From: Typhlomys cinereus
Taxonomy: Eukaryota; Chordata; Mammalia; Rodentia; Platacanthomyidae
Assembly (NCBI GenBank): GCA_023101885.1
Contig: JALPQD010000304.1
Span: 1,116,001 to 1,180,000 of the forward strand
DNA: 64,000 nt
Direction: 5' to 3'
Both the position numbers and the translations under genes were made by a program. Below are positions 48,401 through 57,839 of this stretch, piece by piece (the first letter of the stretch is position 1; each line of letters starts with the position of its first letter). The notes beneath the pieces are model-generated. The model was not told where the DNA came from and ran no database searches. It worked only from the letters and a program-made list of their open reading frames with translations.

Positions 48401-49740
48401 TTGATGAAGCAATGAGAAACATTCAGAGACAGCAGCGTGATTACAATCAGAATGATTTTCATGAAATTCTGAAGATAGTAGAACAAGAAGCAAAATCTGT
48501 GCCTCCTGAGGAAGACTACTCATTTACAAACAAGTACATAATCAATCTATCCTCATGTTTATTCCAAAGGGCAGCGAATAGCTTTAAAGAAATGCACAAA
48601 GCATTCATACAAGCAAATGATCCTGTGAACTATCTTCAAAGCAAAAAATATGATTTCTTCATAAGTTTTAAGATCTCCTGCCAAGGCGCCACCTCTATCA
48701 CATCATTTGTTGACTTTCTGTGGCACAAGCTCACCCCTGCTATTTCTTCCACTATATGGGGAAAAATGGGACCTAAAATAGCTGGGGAGATGCGAGCTAC
48801 CTGCCCAGAATTCAATGGAAACAGGGCTAACCTGGAGAAACACATCCTCATCTCTCTGGCAGAAGAAGAAAATTTTGAGAATTATTGGCAGTACATTCAT
48901 CATCCAGAATCATATTTTAGGAATTACATTGGAAAGCACATTAGAAAATTCTGTTCAGACAAAGGAGGTGAAAAGAAACAAACTTTTTTTAAAGTGACTT
49001 TGGGTGACATCAAGAGCGCCATCAGCACTGCCATTCATGAGTCCACAGCAAAACCTACAGACAAAAGCAGCACCGCATCCAGGTGGCTGGATTTATTCTG
49101 TGAGTACCTGGGGGACAGCTTGGTCTTTCCACGCAAAGATTTGATAAGCATTGAGCACCAAGAGATAAACGACACTGAGTTCCTCAGAGAAGCCATGAGT
49201 ATAAAGTTGGATTCTACAATGAAGCAAGTAGAAAAAGATTGTTTAGTTAAGCGATTGGACGAATTGTTTCCTGAAATTGAGAAAATTCTCTCTGAACATC
49301 TCTGTGGCTGCTGGAAACAATGTCCCTTTTGTAAAGCAATTTGTACAAACACAATTCCAATGCATGATGGAGACCACAGTGTGCCGTTCCACCGTCCTAA
49401 AGCTGTCAATGGAGTGATTTGGCATAAAACAGACCACTTTGCCATTGACTGTTGCTCTACCTCTGTAGCAAGCAATAACCCATTCATTTTGTATGATGGA
49501 CGGAAATTTCTATATAAGAACTATCGGCAGGCAGGAGGGGATTATGCTACATGGAGCATCACACCAGATGCATCCGTTCAGCCTTATTGGAAATGGTTTA
49601 TCTGTCATTTCAGAGCAAACCTCGAAGAAAAATACCAGAAAAAATTTACAGATGAAGGTAAAATTCCAGTTGCATGGACCAAAATCACAAAGCAAGATGC
49701 GCTTGATGCCTTAAAAGACAATAATATCCATGAAAAATAA
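42451..49740 (+). CDS. Gvin1: Interferon-induced very large GTPase (GVIN1 type), 2,429 aa
   Basis: The entire reading frame lies in one uninterrupted exon, as is known for this family; mouse Gvin1 is close to this length. I start at 42451 (ATGGCC) because a splice acceptor ends at 42448; an in-frame ATG at 42433 is intronic. The N-terminal region has a heptad-rich, probably coiled-coil, segment at about residues 90-140. The VLIG-type G domain has P-loop GLQSSGKS at 1493-1500, DTEG at 1546-1549, and HQNVGE around 1616-1621 where canonical GTPases have a T/NKxD. A second coiled-coil-like segment is at about 1835-1885. A Cys cluster (C2285, C2287, C2291, C2294, C2298) is followed by histidines near 2305-2313 and suggests a metal site. 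The family belongs to the dynamin-like interferon-inducible GTPases with roles in cell-autonomous immunity; the precise function is poorly known. The frame has no stop or shift, so it is probably functional. Rodents often carry several copies, so orthology to a particular Gvin gene is not settled. Confidence 0.95.
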   Translation: MATAEHTPDESWLKSKRTQELQEMLTEVGLNVEYWLSNLQKHLGVTNARALGHLKEKDLQKLKSLAKYSWEQGALGKLLELAHSSAKELQELSVKRMKNRQKEAEQTLQELRELEAGGINRQEESVKKKEAELRKAMEIPEEYWPEPEIPLKEVTENLQRHLNHMEKTLLDRQTLSDRQLVKWASAGLALQGIYKTGQQKDLIERREELLEVPNEFLFVGPEQSRGMETKEFTSSQAESLFTKKIEKLGFGVAMSAKAEILGFNLEGGMGQSKHSESKKIPQSHSVHSYFCYSKFSYIPLAACHFPIDQLQLSRAALQELKSMEDILEHTDGPDRYALLRHRAENFFQRFGSHANQGPLHLGGIYCWKAMAEGFKREQLEDVKKQTVQALDGYIRGSYSGTGKMGGISMSLSHSPSKADSHRTMSKTLHTKVELSVAQTGGPAEAEGIVQWRTGLIASNQTWSVIDRGLRLVPIWDILLLNHRSDFKDPLEVAKCLEENYTALTGLTAQIQDGEELLNAAKEAQLFLEDVKSWDFSDPEEKMKKLIDVMQILRQKLKSYDIWTNMCLSDKALQNFLIKTFDFYKTSSSYKPYFIKSQLSSLLDPHVYKVRNFPQALDIMKWVNQSQSEEEHIKITHFSVFIETLNEIEKNLLEMTFSTQSEETLTEAQRKATCEVTMALTSFLNHLQEKEQPDMQLLLLSIAAGAGYQSANKIFQPLLGCDKVSFLRGELQTVQQEYQELEAVCTYRAQAFLVLKALTATAEIKAISPAEKTLRLELIRNQLGQSLCAEVAHIITKPGADHDWKTLEKDLRLLSEGNLDATISSVQMEEVKKQFQNLCLNKKRHEEPLNSENEGEEIKKGPFLDILQRLCLKCYYPKRMKTADFHMICKNSVCNPQPQSECELPFHFLQRLQKLDSRLRYLFFQDDGEGENKISAVAPNQKNHSADPFEEFFEDSDHHTHSSPTKPQPHIHPMDTYMAIFHCADDFARQYILSKLSICQFALPLLIPNPNNSEIEFTLWSLRQIRKSWQDVSKSPEDKSSSHSNQQMCSVSTPMVTFIRVGNGLSASKSHIMNSLLSKRKHDVFFHRHCRGSSKHCLLMGGVVEICWFCPGGEDEDRFDKCVAFTNLHGDAKEHRQQLAFLQEVSSVLVVLISISDKESKDFVRELHNSARTLIYLLDDKEKGLANNSRRRIKIGLRNRNEAELTEELTATIRHLLELSDTALSLEDCSQIARKQGILIDEDQRDCKEAKEKAQSIMTLLTEPELPQIKKNLLSLQGELWHLWCKKDKELYDLRHKGHRSIEQHKSEIESDKLKIRHQQLEKAFPLNNLMLAVLEILQEPSEIHPKLYFLQWLSIFLNRMTLKHVEQLCEKQISLCSMIQKEKQNSDKINSLQIWRNQMETISKEILDCTLGIDQLLREVGQIYEALEEISCSRENFFLCLPQIAADLMIAGVPIELMDGDASYVPLKWVAAVFDKLTEKLGDKRLFVLSVLGLQSSGKSTLLNALFGLQFTVSAGRCTKGAYMQLLKVEETFTGELGFDFVLVVDTEGLRAPELNKKSLNWDNELATFVIGLANLTLINIFGENPSEIQDILQIAVQAFLRMKQVKISPTCLFVHQNVGEITAKDQTREGRWQLEQRLDEMTALAAEQEECPHITHFSDVIKFDVNTHVYYFAHLWDGNPPMAPPNPRYSHNVQELKSRILLTAQQESRGSIMKISDVKFRVQDLWRALVSENFIFSFRNTQEVMAMSKLETMYNQWTWELRSHLLDLQNQLTNQIQNGKMLTLTSSTLEDPVNNKYEIIKEEFEKYFQEDPESAILVQWKANFEHKLLILKDNLISDTRRKANELISFKKSQERLDNQKTKYEKELIDKSQKVALSIQNKESSDEQLNDIFNQLWTNWVYSVSSDSPPVTEPDIDVDSENILLEYFKKEKNISEKLKKYSGKKFQIKYDKHVQKRHKYLTWSLEPSHKASIDNTTDKIFSRFDEAMRNIQRQQRDYNQNDFHEILKIVEQEAKSVPPEEDYSFTNKYIINLSSCLFQRAANSFKEMHKAFIQANDPVNYLQSKKYDFFISFKISCQGATSITSFVDFLWHKLTPAISSTIWGKMGPKIAGEMRATCPEFNGNRANLEKHILISLAEEENFENYWQYIHHPESYFRNYIGKHIRKFCSDKGGEKKQTFFKVTLGDIKSAISTAIHESTAKPTDKSSTASRWLDLFCEYLGDSLVFPRKDLISIEHQEINDTEFLREAMSIKLDSTMKQVEKDCLVKRLDELFPEIEKILSEHLCGCWKQCPFCKAICTNTIPMHDGDHSVPFHRPKAVNGVIWHKTDHFAIDCCSTSVASNNPFILYDGRKFLYKNYRQAGGDYATWSITPDASVQPYWKWFICHFRANLEEKYQKKFTDEGKIPVAWTKITKQDALDALKDNNIHEK

Positions 49741-49834
49741 TAGTGACCAAATCGAAGTCACTCACTTTGTTGAACAGCCCAAAACTATCCTCCTTAAAAT
49801 AATCTTTTTGATTTTGTCTTTTAAATTCAGTAAA

Positions 49835-49840
49835 AATAAA
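49835..49840 (+). promoter_or_regulatory. Gvin1 polyadenylation signal
   Basis: AATAAA lies about 95 bp after the stop codon. It is the first consensus signal, giving a short 3' UTR of about 115 bp. Confidence 0.65.
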
Positions 49841-49859
49841 TGTTACAATTTTGAAATGT

Positions 49860-50550
49860 GAAATTTTTAATAGTTCTTTATTTTTCTCTTCCTGGATGTC
49901 TCCTGCTTTAGGCATAAAGCACCAAATATATGGACATATGCTAAAAATCATTACATATTCAAATGCTTTTTCATACTTTATACTTATAAATACTGGTTGA
50001 AATACATAAGATCTCATGTATTGTCAACTTACCAAAGGAAATTTCAACCTTTCAAGATGCAATCGATTTCTGCTAAACAATATAAGGGAAAAATCAACCA
50101 TTCCACAAGTCTTGGGAAAAAAATCTACAAATTATCTTTAACATTTTAATTTTTCACACTTAATAGGTAAGGAAACCTTACTAATCTTCACTGTAACATA
50201 TTCATGGAGAGTCCATAATTCTCAGTCACTGCAATATTTAAGCAGTATCTGTCCTAGGGAAGAATAATTTGAGCATCCTCAGAACAGAGCCTTTATGATT
50301 GCAGAGAACATTATCAAGCAAATATGGGAAATGGGAATCAAGTAACTATTTTTTCTCTTATTCTTAATCACTCTCTTTGCCCCTGGAATCTTGGATGCTC
50401 TTCTTCATGACAAAAAGTCATTCACAGAATTTAATATTTAAATATGGTGTGTTACATGTAAATCTGAGAAAGAACAGCTCCTCTATTAAAATTATGATGA
50501 TGAAATAAGAACTGTGATGGTTAATGTCTGGTCTTTAGAAATCTTGGTTT
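49860..50550. other. Gvin1 3' flank, no gene seen
   Basis: AT-rich sequence with no recognisable frame or repeat. Confidence 0.45.
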
Positions 50551-50565
50551 AAAAAATATGTAAAG
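50551..50565. repeat. TSD of the younger SINE, left copy
   Basis: aaaaaatatgtaaag recurs exactly at 50849-50863. Confidence 0.88.
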
Positions 50566-50773
50566 GGGGCTGGAGAGGTGGCTCAGGGGTTAAGCCTCTG
50601 CCTTGCAGGCTGAAAGTCCTGAGTGTGGATCCTAGACCCCACCTATAGATGCCAGACAAAAGTGGGGGCAGCTGGCATTTCTGGTCCTAGTGGGCGGAGC
50701 CTGTGAATCCCGGGGCAGAGTAAACAAGGAGGAGGTGGAGGCGGTCCATGGTGGTTCCCGAATTCATCCATGG

Positions 50774-50808
<35 letters not shown>

Positions 50809-50848
50809 TACACGCACAATTGAATAAAAATAATAAATAAATTTAAAA
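50566..50848 (+). mobile_element. B2-superfamily (Dip-like) SINE, young copy
   Basis: The head 'ggggctggagaggtggctca' carries the A-box-like and B-box-like pol III promoter segments (tggctcaggggtt; gagtgtggatcc). The body includes 'ggtcctagtgggcggagcc' and 'gtaaacaaggaggaggtgg'. It ends in (CA)n at 50777-50805 and an A-rich terminus. A TSD flanks it. It was inserted directly upstream of an older copy. Confidence 0.93.
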
Positions 50849-50863
50849 AAAAAATATGTAAAG
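50849..50863. repeat. TSD of the younger SINE, right copy
   Basis: Exact repeat of 50551-50565, placed between the two SINEs. Confidence 0.88.
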
Positions 50864-51120
50864 GGGGCTGGACAGATGACTCAAAGGTAAAGACTCTGCC
50901 TCACAAGCAGAAGTTCCTGAGTTCAGATCCCAGGCCCACATAAAAAACGCCAGGCAGAAACGGTGGTGGCCTGCACTTCTGGCCCTGGTAGGCGGAATAA
51001 AAATCCCAGAACAAAGCAAAAAATCAAGGTAGAAGCAATCCCAGATGATTACTGAAGTCGCCACTGGTTCTCCACAGGGACACGTGCCTCCTTACCAGAC
51101 TAGTGGCCAAACACTGTAAA
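50864..51120 (+). mobile_element. B2-superfamily (Dip-like) SINE, older copy
   Basis: The same family order is readable ('gggctggacagatgactcaa', 'ttcctgagttcagatccca', 'ttctggccctggtaggcgg') with more changes than the left-hand copy and without the CA tail. Confidence 0.88.
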
Positions 51121-52774
51121 AGTAAATGAATGAATTAATGAGTGAATGAATATTCATGGTCATTGAATTCAGATGTTAGTCACAAAATTACAAGAGGGTG
51201 GTGGTATTATAAAAGTAGAGATAGAGTTCCCATTATCAGTACAGCAACATGGAAATTATGAAAGTGGGATTACCAAATAGTTTAGCTGAGGCAGAGGTCA
51301 AAGAGTTGGAAGACAGTCACAGAGTGTATTTTGACGTGGGCTACTACTATGCCTAAAAATTAGAAAATTAGTGGGCTACAATATATAGACTCCAAATTTA
51401 AAACTCACACAAGTAGCAGGAAACATTGTAGAAAACAGATAATTATAGAAGGGTATGAGCAGTAATATTAAAGATCAAAGAGGGAAGTTTTATTTGAAAG
51501 AGAAAACTAAGTCTGGTGATCTATTGCACAATACTAAGACTGCAGTTAATAATGAATGCTTCCAAATAGCTAAGAAGAAATGTTATGGGTTCTTAAAACA
51601 GAAAAATGAGCATGTGAAGGGATAGATACACTTATTATCCAGAATTGCACAATACTATGCATTACAGCATTATATCATACATTATAGGTAATGATCTTCT
51701 GTCTAAAGAAATAAAATTAAGAAAGCATAATCACAATGTGACTGCTAAATGGAAATTGCTTTGAGAAATGCTCAAGAAACAATCTCTCTCTCTCTCTTGC
51801 TCTCTCTCTAAAGAGTGAAAGATCAACAAAAAAAATTCTGGTAAATGGAGTAGATCACAAATCGACCCTTTATTTTCTGAGGTTCCTTTTGTCTAGAGAA
51901 AGGCAGGTGAAAACTAAGATTTCATTTCCCCTTTTCTCAATATTGTAATTCTCTTTATTCAAATTATATAGTAAAGTCAAGGAAACTATCCAGCCCTTTT
52001 TGTTATTTCTATGATGCAGAATAAACAAGGCACTGAAGGAAGGTGTGACGTCACCAATGCCATAACTGTTAGTACCATAATCATGGTAGTTTGGCTGCAT
52101 ATAAAGTATTGGGTATAGAATTCAACCTTTGTGTTGGATACTCTAGCAGAGAAACAGAATTTTCATGCTATTTGTAGAAAACAATAAAAAAAGAATAAAA
52201 ACATTTAGGACAATGTCACACAGCAAGTACTCTGAGTTATTATTATAGTGCATCTTCCAAGGTCCTCTGAATAATATTTCATTAGATCCATACAAATAAG
52301 TTGGAAAATATCTCATCTGAAGTTCTTTGTTAGTAAAAGTAAACATAGACTCCCTGGAAAAAATGTTCTCAATAAATGTGATTGGAACTATGGTAGATGT
52401 TGGAAACTCTGTATACTTTATTAGTGGTTACAGTCAATGTAAACACTAATTCACCAAAGACTCAGTAACATCTTTCGACAGAAACAATTCTTTATGATTG
52501 TGGAAGATACTAGGTAGTAGATTCCTCAAAACAGCCCTGACATAACATTTATATGCAAAAATTTTTGTAAAGAAGTTATTCCACTAAGAAATGTAAAAAT
52601 CATAAGAAAAACAAGACAAAAATTCAAAATAAAAATGAAATTTAGTAGGTATCTTTCAAGTGTCGTGAATTAGAGAATGTTGTGTTGCTATTGTACTTTT
52701 GAGCATCAATTCACAAGTTCTAATGCGACCTGTGTATTGAGTCACCACCATACACTGCTGTGCCAGTTACATCA
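51121..52774. other. Spacer, no gene seen
   Basis: It contains a TGAA-rich stretch (51124-51155) and a (CT)n run at 51784-51809. Short frames only, and none is recognised. Confidence 0.45.
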
Positions 52775-52789
52775 AGATATCAGCTTGAT
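52775..52789. repeat. TSD of truncated L1, left copy
   Basis: agatatcagcttgat recurs exactly at 53934-53948. Confidence 0.9.
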
Positions 52790-53865
52790 GCCATATGTGC
52801 TCCCTTGTAGGTGGACCCTAGTACCAAACCCACTTAGTGAAATACTCAAAGATAAATCTATATAATACCAAAGTAATTGCAAAGATTATAAACAGACAGG
52901 AAGGGGATGGAGGGCCCCACCAGAAACAAGAAGAGAGGGGATCATGCTACAGCAGAGAAAATAGGCCACCATCAAGGATTGCAAGTAAGTAATGAGACAT
53001 CTGGTTAAGCTCACAGACTTTCCTTACTGGTCACTTGCAACTGATGGGGTTTGGTCTCACCAGATAGGGAGGGCAAACAGTCTAGCAGATAGAAGGTAAC
53101 CATCCTACAAATGGGAGACTGACCCCCCCCACCGTGATCTCCCACTCTTATTCCATCTACCTTTGAATCTATTCTTATAATAAGACTCTGTTTTAACAGA
53201 CTTTTATCTCTGGCTAGGAGGTGATATCCAATACCCATCAGGACGGAGCCCAGGGTAGTGCAGGAACATCAAAACTGGAAGAAAAAAATCAACAAACCAT
53301 AATTCAGAGCATCAGAGACCCTACATTAATCACCAGGAACCAGGCCAGCCTAATCTCTCCCCATCACAAAGCTCAGGGAAATTTGCAGAAGAGGGGGCAG
53401 CAAAATTATAAGAGCCTAAAGATGGGGAGTAGCAATGATATGCAAGGTACTCCACACAAGTTAGGGCTGAAGTAACCATAATAGGACTTTGCATGATCTG
53501 TGCAATTATCAACATATCATTAATCCCCCAAAGGCTATCATGGATCACAGGCACTAGGATCCTTAGAGGCAAGGGATTAACAGCCACAATAGTGTTCCTA
53601 TACTAAAGGGGAACACAAGAAAGAGCTCTAGGAAATGCCACTGAGTCCTTACACCTCATCAGAAAGGAGAACCCAGAGGAAAGTTTGACATGCACAGTAA
53701 AGGATGCTCCAGGGATGGGGTGGGGAAGGGAGCACTGGGAGGGAGGAAGGAAAGGAGTAAGAAAAAATGAGAAGGAGCAAGGGGATCCAGAAAGGGGTGG
53801 AGGGAGGGAGGGGAATGGAGTACCTAATCAAGTTTGTATGAGTAAAAAAAATAAAAAATAAAAAG
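52790..53865 (+). mobile_element. 5'-truncated L1 (3' UTR only) of an older subfamily
   Basis: It starts in the last codons of ORF2 ('gccatatgtgctcccttgta') and carries the whole 3' UTR in L1 order, with noticeable divergence. The G-rich tract at 53715-53820 is followed by 'aagtttgtatgagtaaaaaa' and an A-rich end. Confidence 0.92.
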
Positions 53866-53933
53866 ACTTTCATTCTCTTTTACAGATCACCAAATATGTC
53901 TAAATAAAATTGTTACTGACAAAATTTAAAAAA
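53866..53933 (+). mobile_element. Short 3' transduction of the L1 at 52790
   Basis: About 55 bp of non-L1 sequence ('gactttcattctcttttac' onward) contains AATAAA near 53903 and ends in 'aaaatttaaaaaaa'. It lies between the L1's own A-rich end and the TSD. The transcript evidently used a downstream signal. Confidence 0.75.
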
Positions 53934-53948
53934 AGATATCAGCTTGAT
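53934..53948. repeat. TSD of truncated L1, right copy
   Basis: Exact match to 52775-52789. Confidence 0.9.
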
Positions 53949-54440
53949 AACTGAGGGGTGAATCGTTGGAATCATCCATGGAGAATTGGTAACTGCAGTG
54001 AGCCTTCAGCAAGCCTGCGGGAGGTCATCTAATCAATGCGTGGAAACGCAGCCCGTGGTGGATTCATTACCAAGGGAGTTGATTGCAGCTCACAATCCAG
54101 ACGACGGTCCATCATGGCTGGAGAGCTGCAGCAGCGGAAGGTGAGGAAAGTGGTCACATTCGCATCCATGGTGAAGGGTACAAAGTGATGGATGAGTTTG
54201 CGTGTTTCCTTGCTCAGCCCTATTTCTCCTACTATTCAATCCAGAACCTTAGCACAACCTTAGCCCATGGAAGAATGTTGCCCACAATGGTCAGGACTTC
54301 CCATCTCAAGAAAAAAAATCAAGACTATCTCCTACTGGCATGTCCTGAGGCTTGATTTAATCTGCATAATACCTCTCAGCTGTGTCCAGAAGCCTGTCTC
54401 CTCGCTGTCACACAGACAATACCTGCCACTAAATGACTTA
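53949..54440 (+). repeat. Old rodent mid-repetitive element (class uncertain)
   Basis: The phrases 'attgcagctcacaatccag', 'cggtccatcatggctggag', 'gtggtcacattcgcatcca', 'cagccctatttctcctac', 'tcaggacttcccatctcaa' and 'cagaagcctgtctcctcgc' follow a repeat common in rodent genomes. I recall the pattern but not the name with certainty. Confidence 0.5.
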
Positions 54441-55241
54441 AACCCTCTTTGCTTGCATTTAGGAAAATACTCCAGACTCACTTTGAGTTTATTTCACACT
54501 GGAGCTCAGAGCCATTCATTTCTCTGAAGATACTTAGTGATATCATTGACCTTAAATAGCCACATACCAGAAAGAAATAATTGAAATAATAAGTGATACT
54601 TTGTATGTTTCTTCTGAATATGTAATCGGTTTTGTTACTTTATTAGCCTCAAGTTGTTTTTCATGCATAATTTCTGATAATTTCTTGAATTCATCACAGC
54701 TGAAGTACAGAGATCCTATAGTTTCTTTGCTTTTAATCTCCACTTTCCTGTGTATCCTTGAAATAACACCAACATGTTGATGCTTGAACAAATGAAAACT
54801 CTAATATGGCTAAGCAAAGAACCATACACATTTCTTCTGGAAAAAGGTGCAACATAGCCAGAAATAAGTGGTTCTTTTGAGGCCAAGGACTCGCTCAATC
54901 TTCCCATGCTTCCTTATAAACACTTTCAGAGCATCCAGTCTTGTTTCCATCCCTATGTGTCCCATCCTGGCTTGCATCTTTTCAGGCGCATACAATGATA
55001 GGGATCCCTTTGATTTGTGACTGTCACTTTATATGGGTTAAATAGAAATTCCTTTTATCTGAGGCTATCATTTAAGTTGGGTTACACAGCAAGAAAAGAC
55101 TGGATAGAACAAGATTCCTTTCTTTTATCCAAATGAAGAATTTCACAATCTTCCATCTGTACCGTATAACTCTGCCTTTTAAAAATGGCATGATTATTTT
55201 CATCTGGAAAACCAAGCAACTCTAATTATCTCTATGAGACC

Positions 55242-55291
55242 CTGTCCAGTTTGGGCCTAAAGCCTGCTCTCTGAAGAATGTCACAGTAAAG
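55242..55291. repeat. 50-bp direct repeat, copy 1
   Basis: It begins ctgtccagtttgggcctaaa and ends tgtcacagtaaag. It differs by one base from 56266-56315, about 1 kb away. Confidence 0.85.
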
Positions 55292-56265
55292 AAAGACCCA
55301 TCAAATGCCACCTGAGAGTTCAACCATTACTCCTGTCCCCACAAGTTGCATAAAAGTCTGCATATTTAGGATGCAAAGGTTGGGTTTAGGACTCCAGTAA
55401 TACAGATTTCAGCATGAAAGACTGTGAGCCTTCCCTAAATGACTAGCAAAAATGTCTCATAGCCCTGTTAGGAGAAGCAGAAAAAGATATAGGTGCCAGA
55501 TTAGCCAATCTTTAATAAGTGATTATCAGAAAGGAAGTTGATGGGTTTAAAAACAGAGAGGTAAAACTAAGGAGCAGAGGAAGAATAGGTGCTGTTCCAT
55601 GTAGTCTTGGAAAGAAGGGCAAGAGGAATTGAGGGTCTAAGAAAGAACCCTAGGCCTTGGAGATTCATTCCTTTAGAGAACAATGCAGGGATGTAAAAGT
55701 TAGAGCCTGTACATGACATTTGTCTTGGTACTTGTTGGTCCAGACAGGAATTATTCATGGGAGAGCTTAAGTTTTAACATCCTGTGTGCTATGGAGGCAT
55801 CTATGAGTGCAAATAGTGATTCTTTTCTTTCATTGGATTTTTCCTTCCAGTTCTACTTCTTCTGGGTCTCTAGACAATGAAAGGCTTGAAAACAGGAGCT
55901 GTAGGGTTACAGAGATAGAATGGAAGCGTCAAGAGTTACTATAGCATAAAAGAAGATACAGCCCCCATGCATTTACCTGGATTTTCCCTGCCTGGATATC
56001 TGACTGGAGTTATTTTTCTCATGACCTCCTATTTATTTCTAATGGTTTACCTCAATGACCCGATTTCTGGTAGAGATACACAATAGATTCACATTTTTTT
56101 TTCTCATCAATACATGGTGAAATGTCGCATCCTTATCTGATCATCCTGGTGGACAAAGTCCCAGCATGTAAGAATATTGTCTCAAGGAAACATTTTTTGG
56201 AAAAAGGACATGGCATAATTTGAAAGAAATAAGGAAAATATGGGAATTTTCAGGCCCCAGTGTTT

Positions 56266-56315
56266 CTGTCCAGTTTGGGCCTAAAGCCTGCTCTCTGAGG
56301 AATGTCACAGTAAAG
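56266..56315. repeat. 50-bp direct repeat, copy 2
   Basis: See copy 1. The flanks beyond the 50 bp do not match. Confidence 0.85.
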
Positions 56316-57039
56316 CCCATGGGCAGGTGCTAGGGATTCCTCCCTGTGTAATTTAAGTTTTGCCTCTGGCAGGAGAAATTCTTTTGGGAATTGGGTGGGC
56401 CTTCCACCTGTTCTTAGGTTTTTATGGGTCTAGCTTCCTGCTCCCTGATCTAGAGAAAAAAGCCTGTTTTTAACTTTAAATCAAAATTCTAAATAGAGAT
56501 TTCATGTCTAGTCACACACAGTAAGTAGACTTGTTAGCCAGAATGTATGCACTGATTTTAAAGAAATTAGAAAGCAACTTCAAGAGTCTTAAAACATAGG
56601 TGGGTAAAATTCCCACCTATGAACTAATTCAGAAACTTTGTTTCACTGTTCACTAGAATCAGTACACAACTATTTCTTATTGAGCATATAAATTAATAGA
56701 AAATAGTAATAAGATAAATCCTAATAGTTTCTACCATAGTGACCTAATATGAGCCAGCTTATATGACAGCAGCCAGAAACTGGTATCCTCCAAAAGGAAA
56801 AAATTAATGTAAAGCATGTCCCCCCAACAGATTCATCTATACCATTTACAAAAATGTGTAATAGAGATAGCACATGTACAGTTAATTGTAATGAAAAACA
56901 AGTTCCTTATTGAAATCAAAAAGAGTTCAAATCTCCTGTATAGATTTTAACTAGTCTCAAATGCAGTCTCTGTTGAAACAAAGACAACTATGTGGGCTCA
57001 GACCCCATGGCTATTTGGTGGAGCATTATAGATTAGCTA

Positions 57040-57340
57040 GATTTGGAAATACTGGGAAATTGGTTCTGTAAATGCCTTTACCCTCAAGCAATGGGTTAGG
57101 TTCTTGAAAAAATGTTTGCCCTGAAGGTGATTTCTGCTGACTAGGAGAATACTTGTCTGTTAGCAGGTGCAACATTCTTTGCCCGCAAACTTTCTAGTAT
57201 AAAAGCTGTCACAAAGTTTCAATACAGTGGGTCCAGATTCACTCAGCCTAGAGAGCTGTGTGAGTTTGTTCTCCATCGCCAACTCCTTGCCTAACCTTAG
57301 TCGCAGGGAAGCCCTGGTTTGGAGGCTGCAGCTCTGGCCT
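57040..57340 (+). mobile_element. Possible solo LTR fragment
   Basis: A TATA-box-like 'agtataaaagctgtcac' at about 57195-57210 is followed by a sequence with the rhythm of an LTR R/U5 region. I see no TG...CA ends or adjacent retroviral coding sequence, so this is only a suggestion. Confidence 0.25.
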
Positions 57341-57839
57341 GCGGTAGTGAAATAGGTCTTATGAGGGGAAAGAATACCAAGATAATTCAGAATTTGCACA
57401 GTTACCATTATTCCATTCTGCATATTTTTCAACTAGATCTTCTCTGAAATATGTTTTAGTCTTCTTATCTGCTTATGATTCCTCTTTTCTTATCTCACTT
57501 CATCATTTCTTTCATTTCTGGATCTGTTTTTATTCATTTTTTTTTCTTCTAACAATGGATAATACACTCTGACTTCTTCAGTTCCTAGTACTTTTTTGTT
57601 GGATACCAGAAATTGTGATTTTATTTACTTGGGTGCTGGATTCTATTGTCCTTTAGTTAGTGTTAGACTCGTCATTGTGACAGAAATGCACTATAAATAA
57701 CTTAAAGTGAGGAATTATTTATATTGTTTCAGAGTTCATCAAGAAGGAGATACCATGATAGAAAAAGAGAAATTCATATTTTAGCAGTACAAAAAGTAAG
57801 AAAAAGACAAAGTTGTTTAAAACAGCAAAAAAAAATTGG

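Larger units (their letters stand above)
54441..57030. other. Unassigned sequence, possible decayed LTR or pseudogene material
   Basis: Antisense frames at 54552-54995 form overlapping, shifted stretches (for example CDEFKKLSEIMHEKQLEANK and DALKVFIRKHGKIERV) that look like a decayed protein, but I cannot identify it. A 50-bp direct repeat is found at 55242-55291 and 56266-56315. Nothing else is recognised. Confidence 0.35.

Noticed and set aside
57160..57432. Minus-strand 90-codon frame as a gene
   Set aside because: It has no recognised domain and overlaps a stretch that looks more like an LTR with a TATA box on the plus strand.
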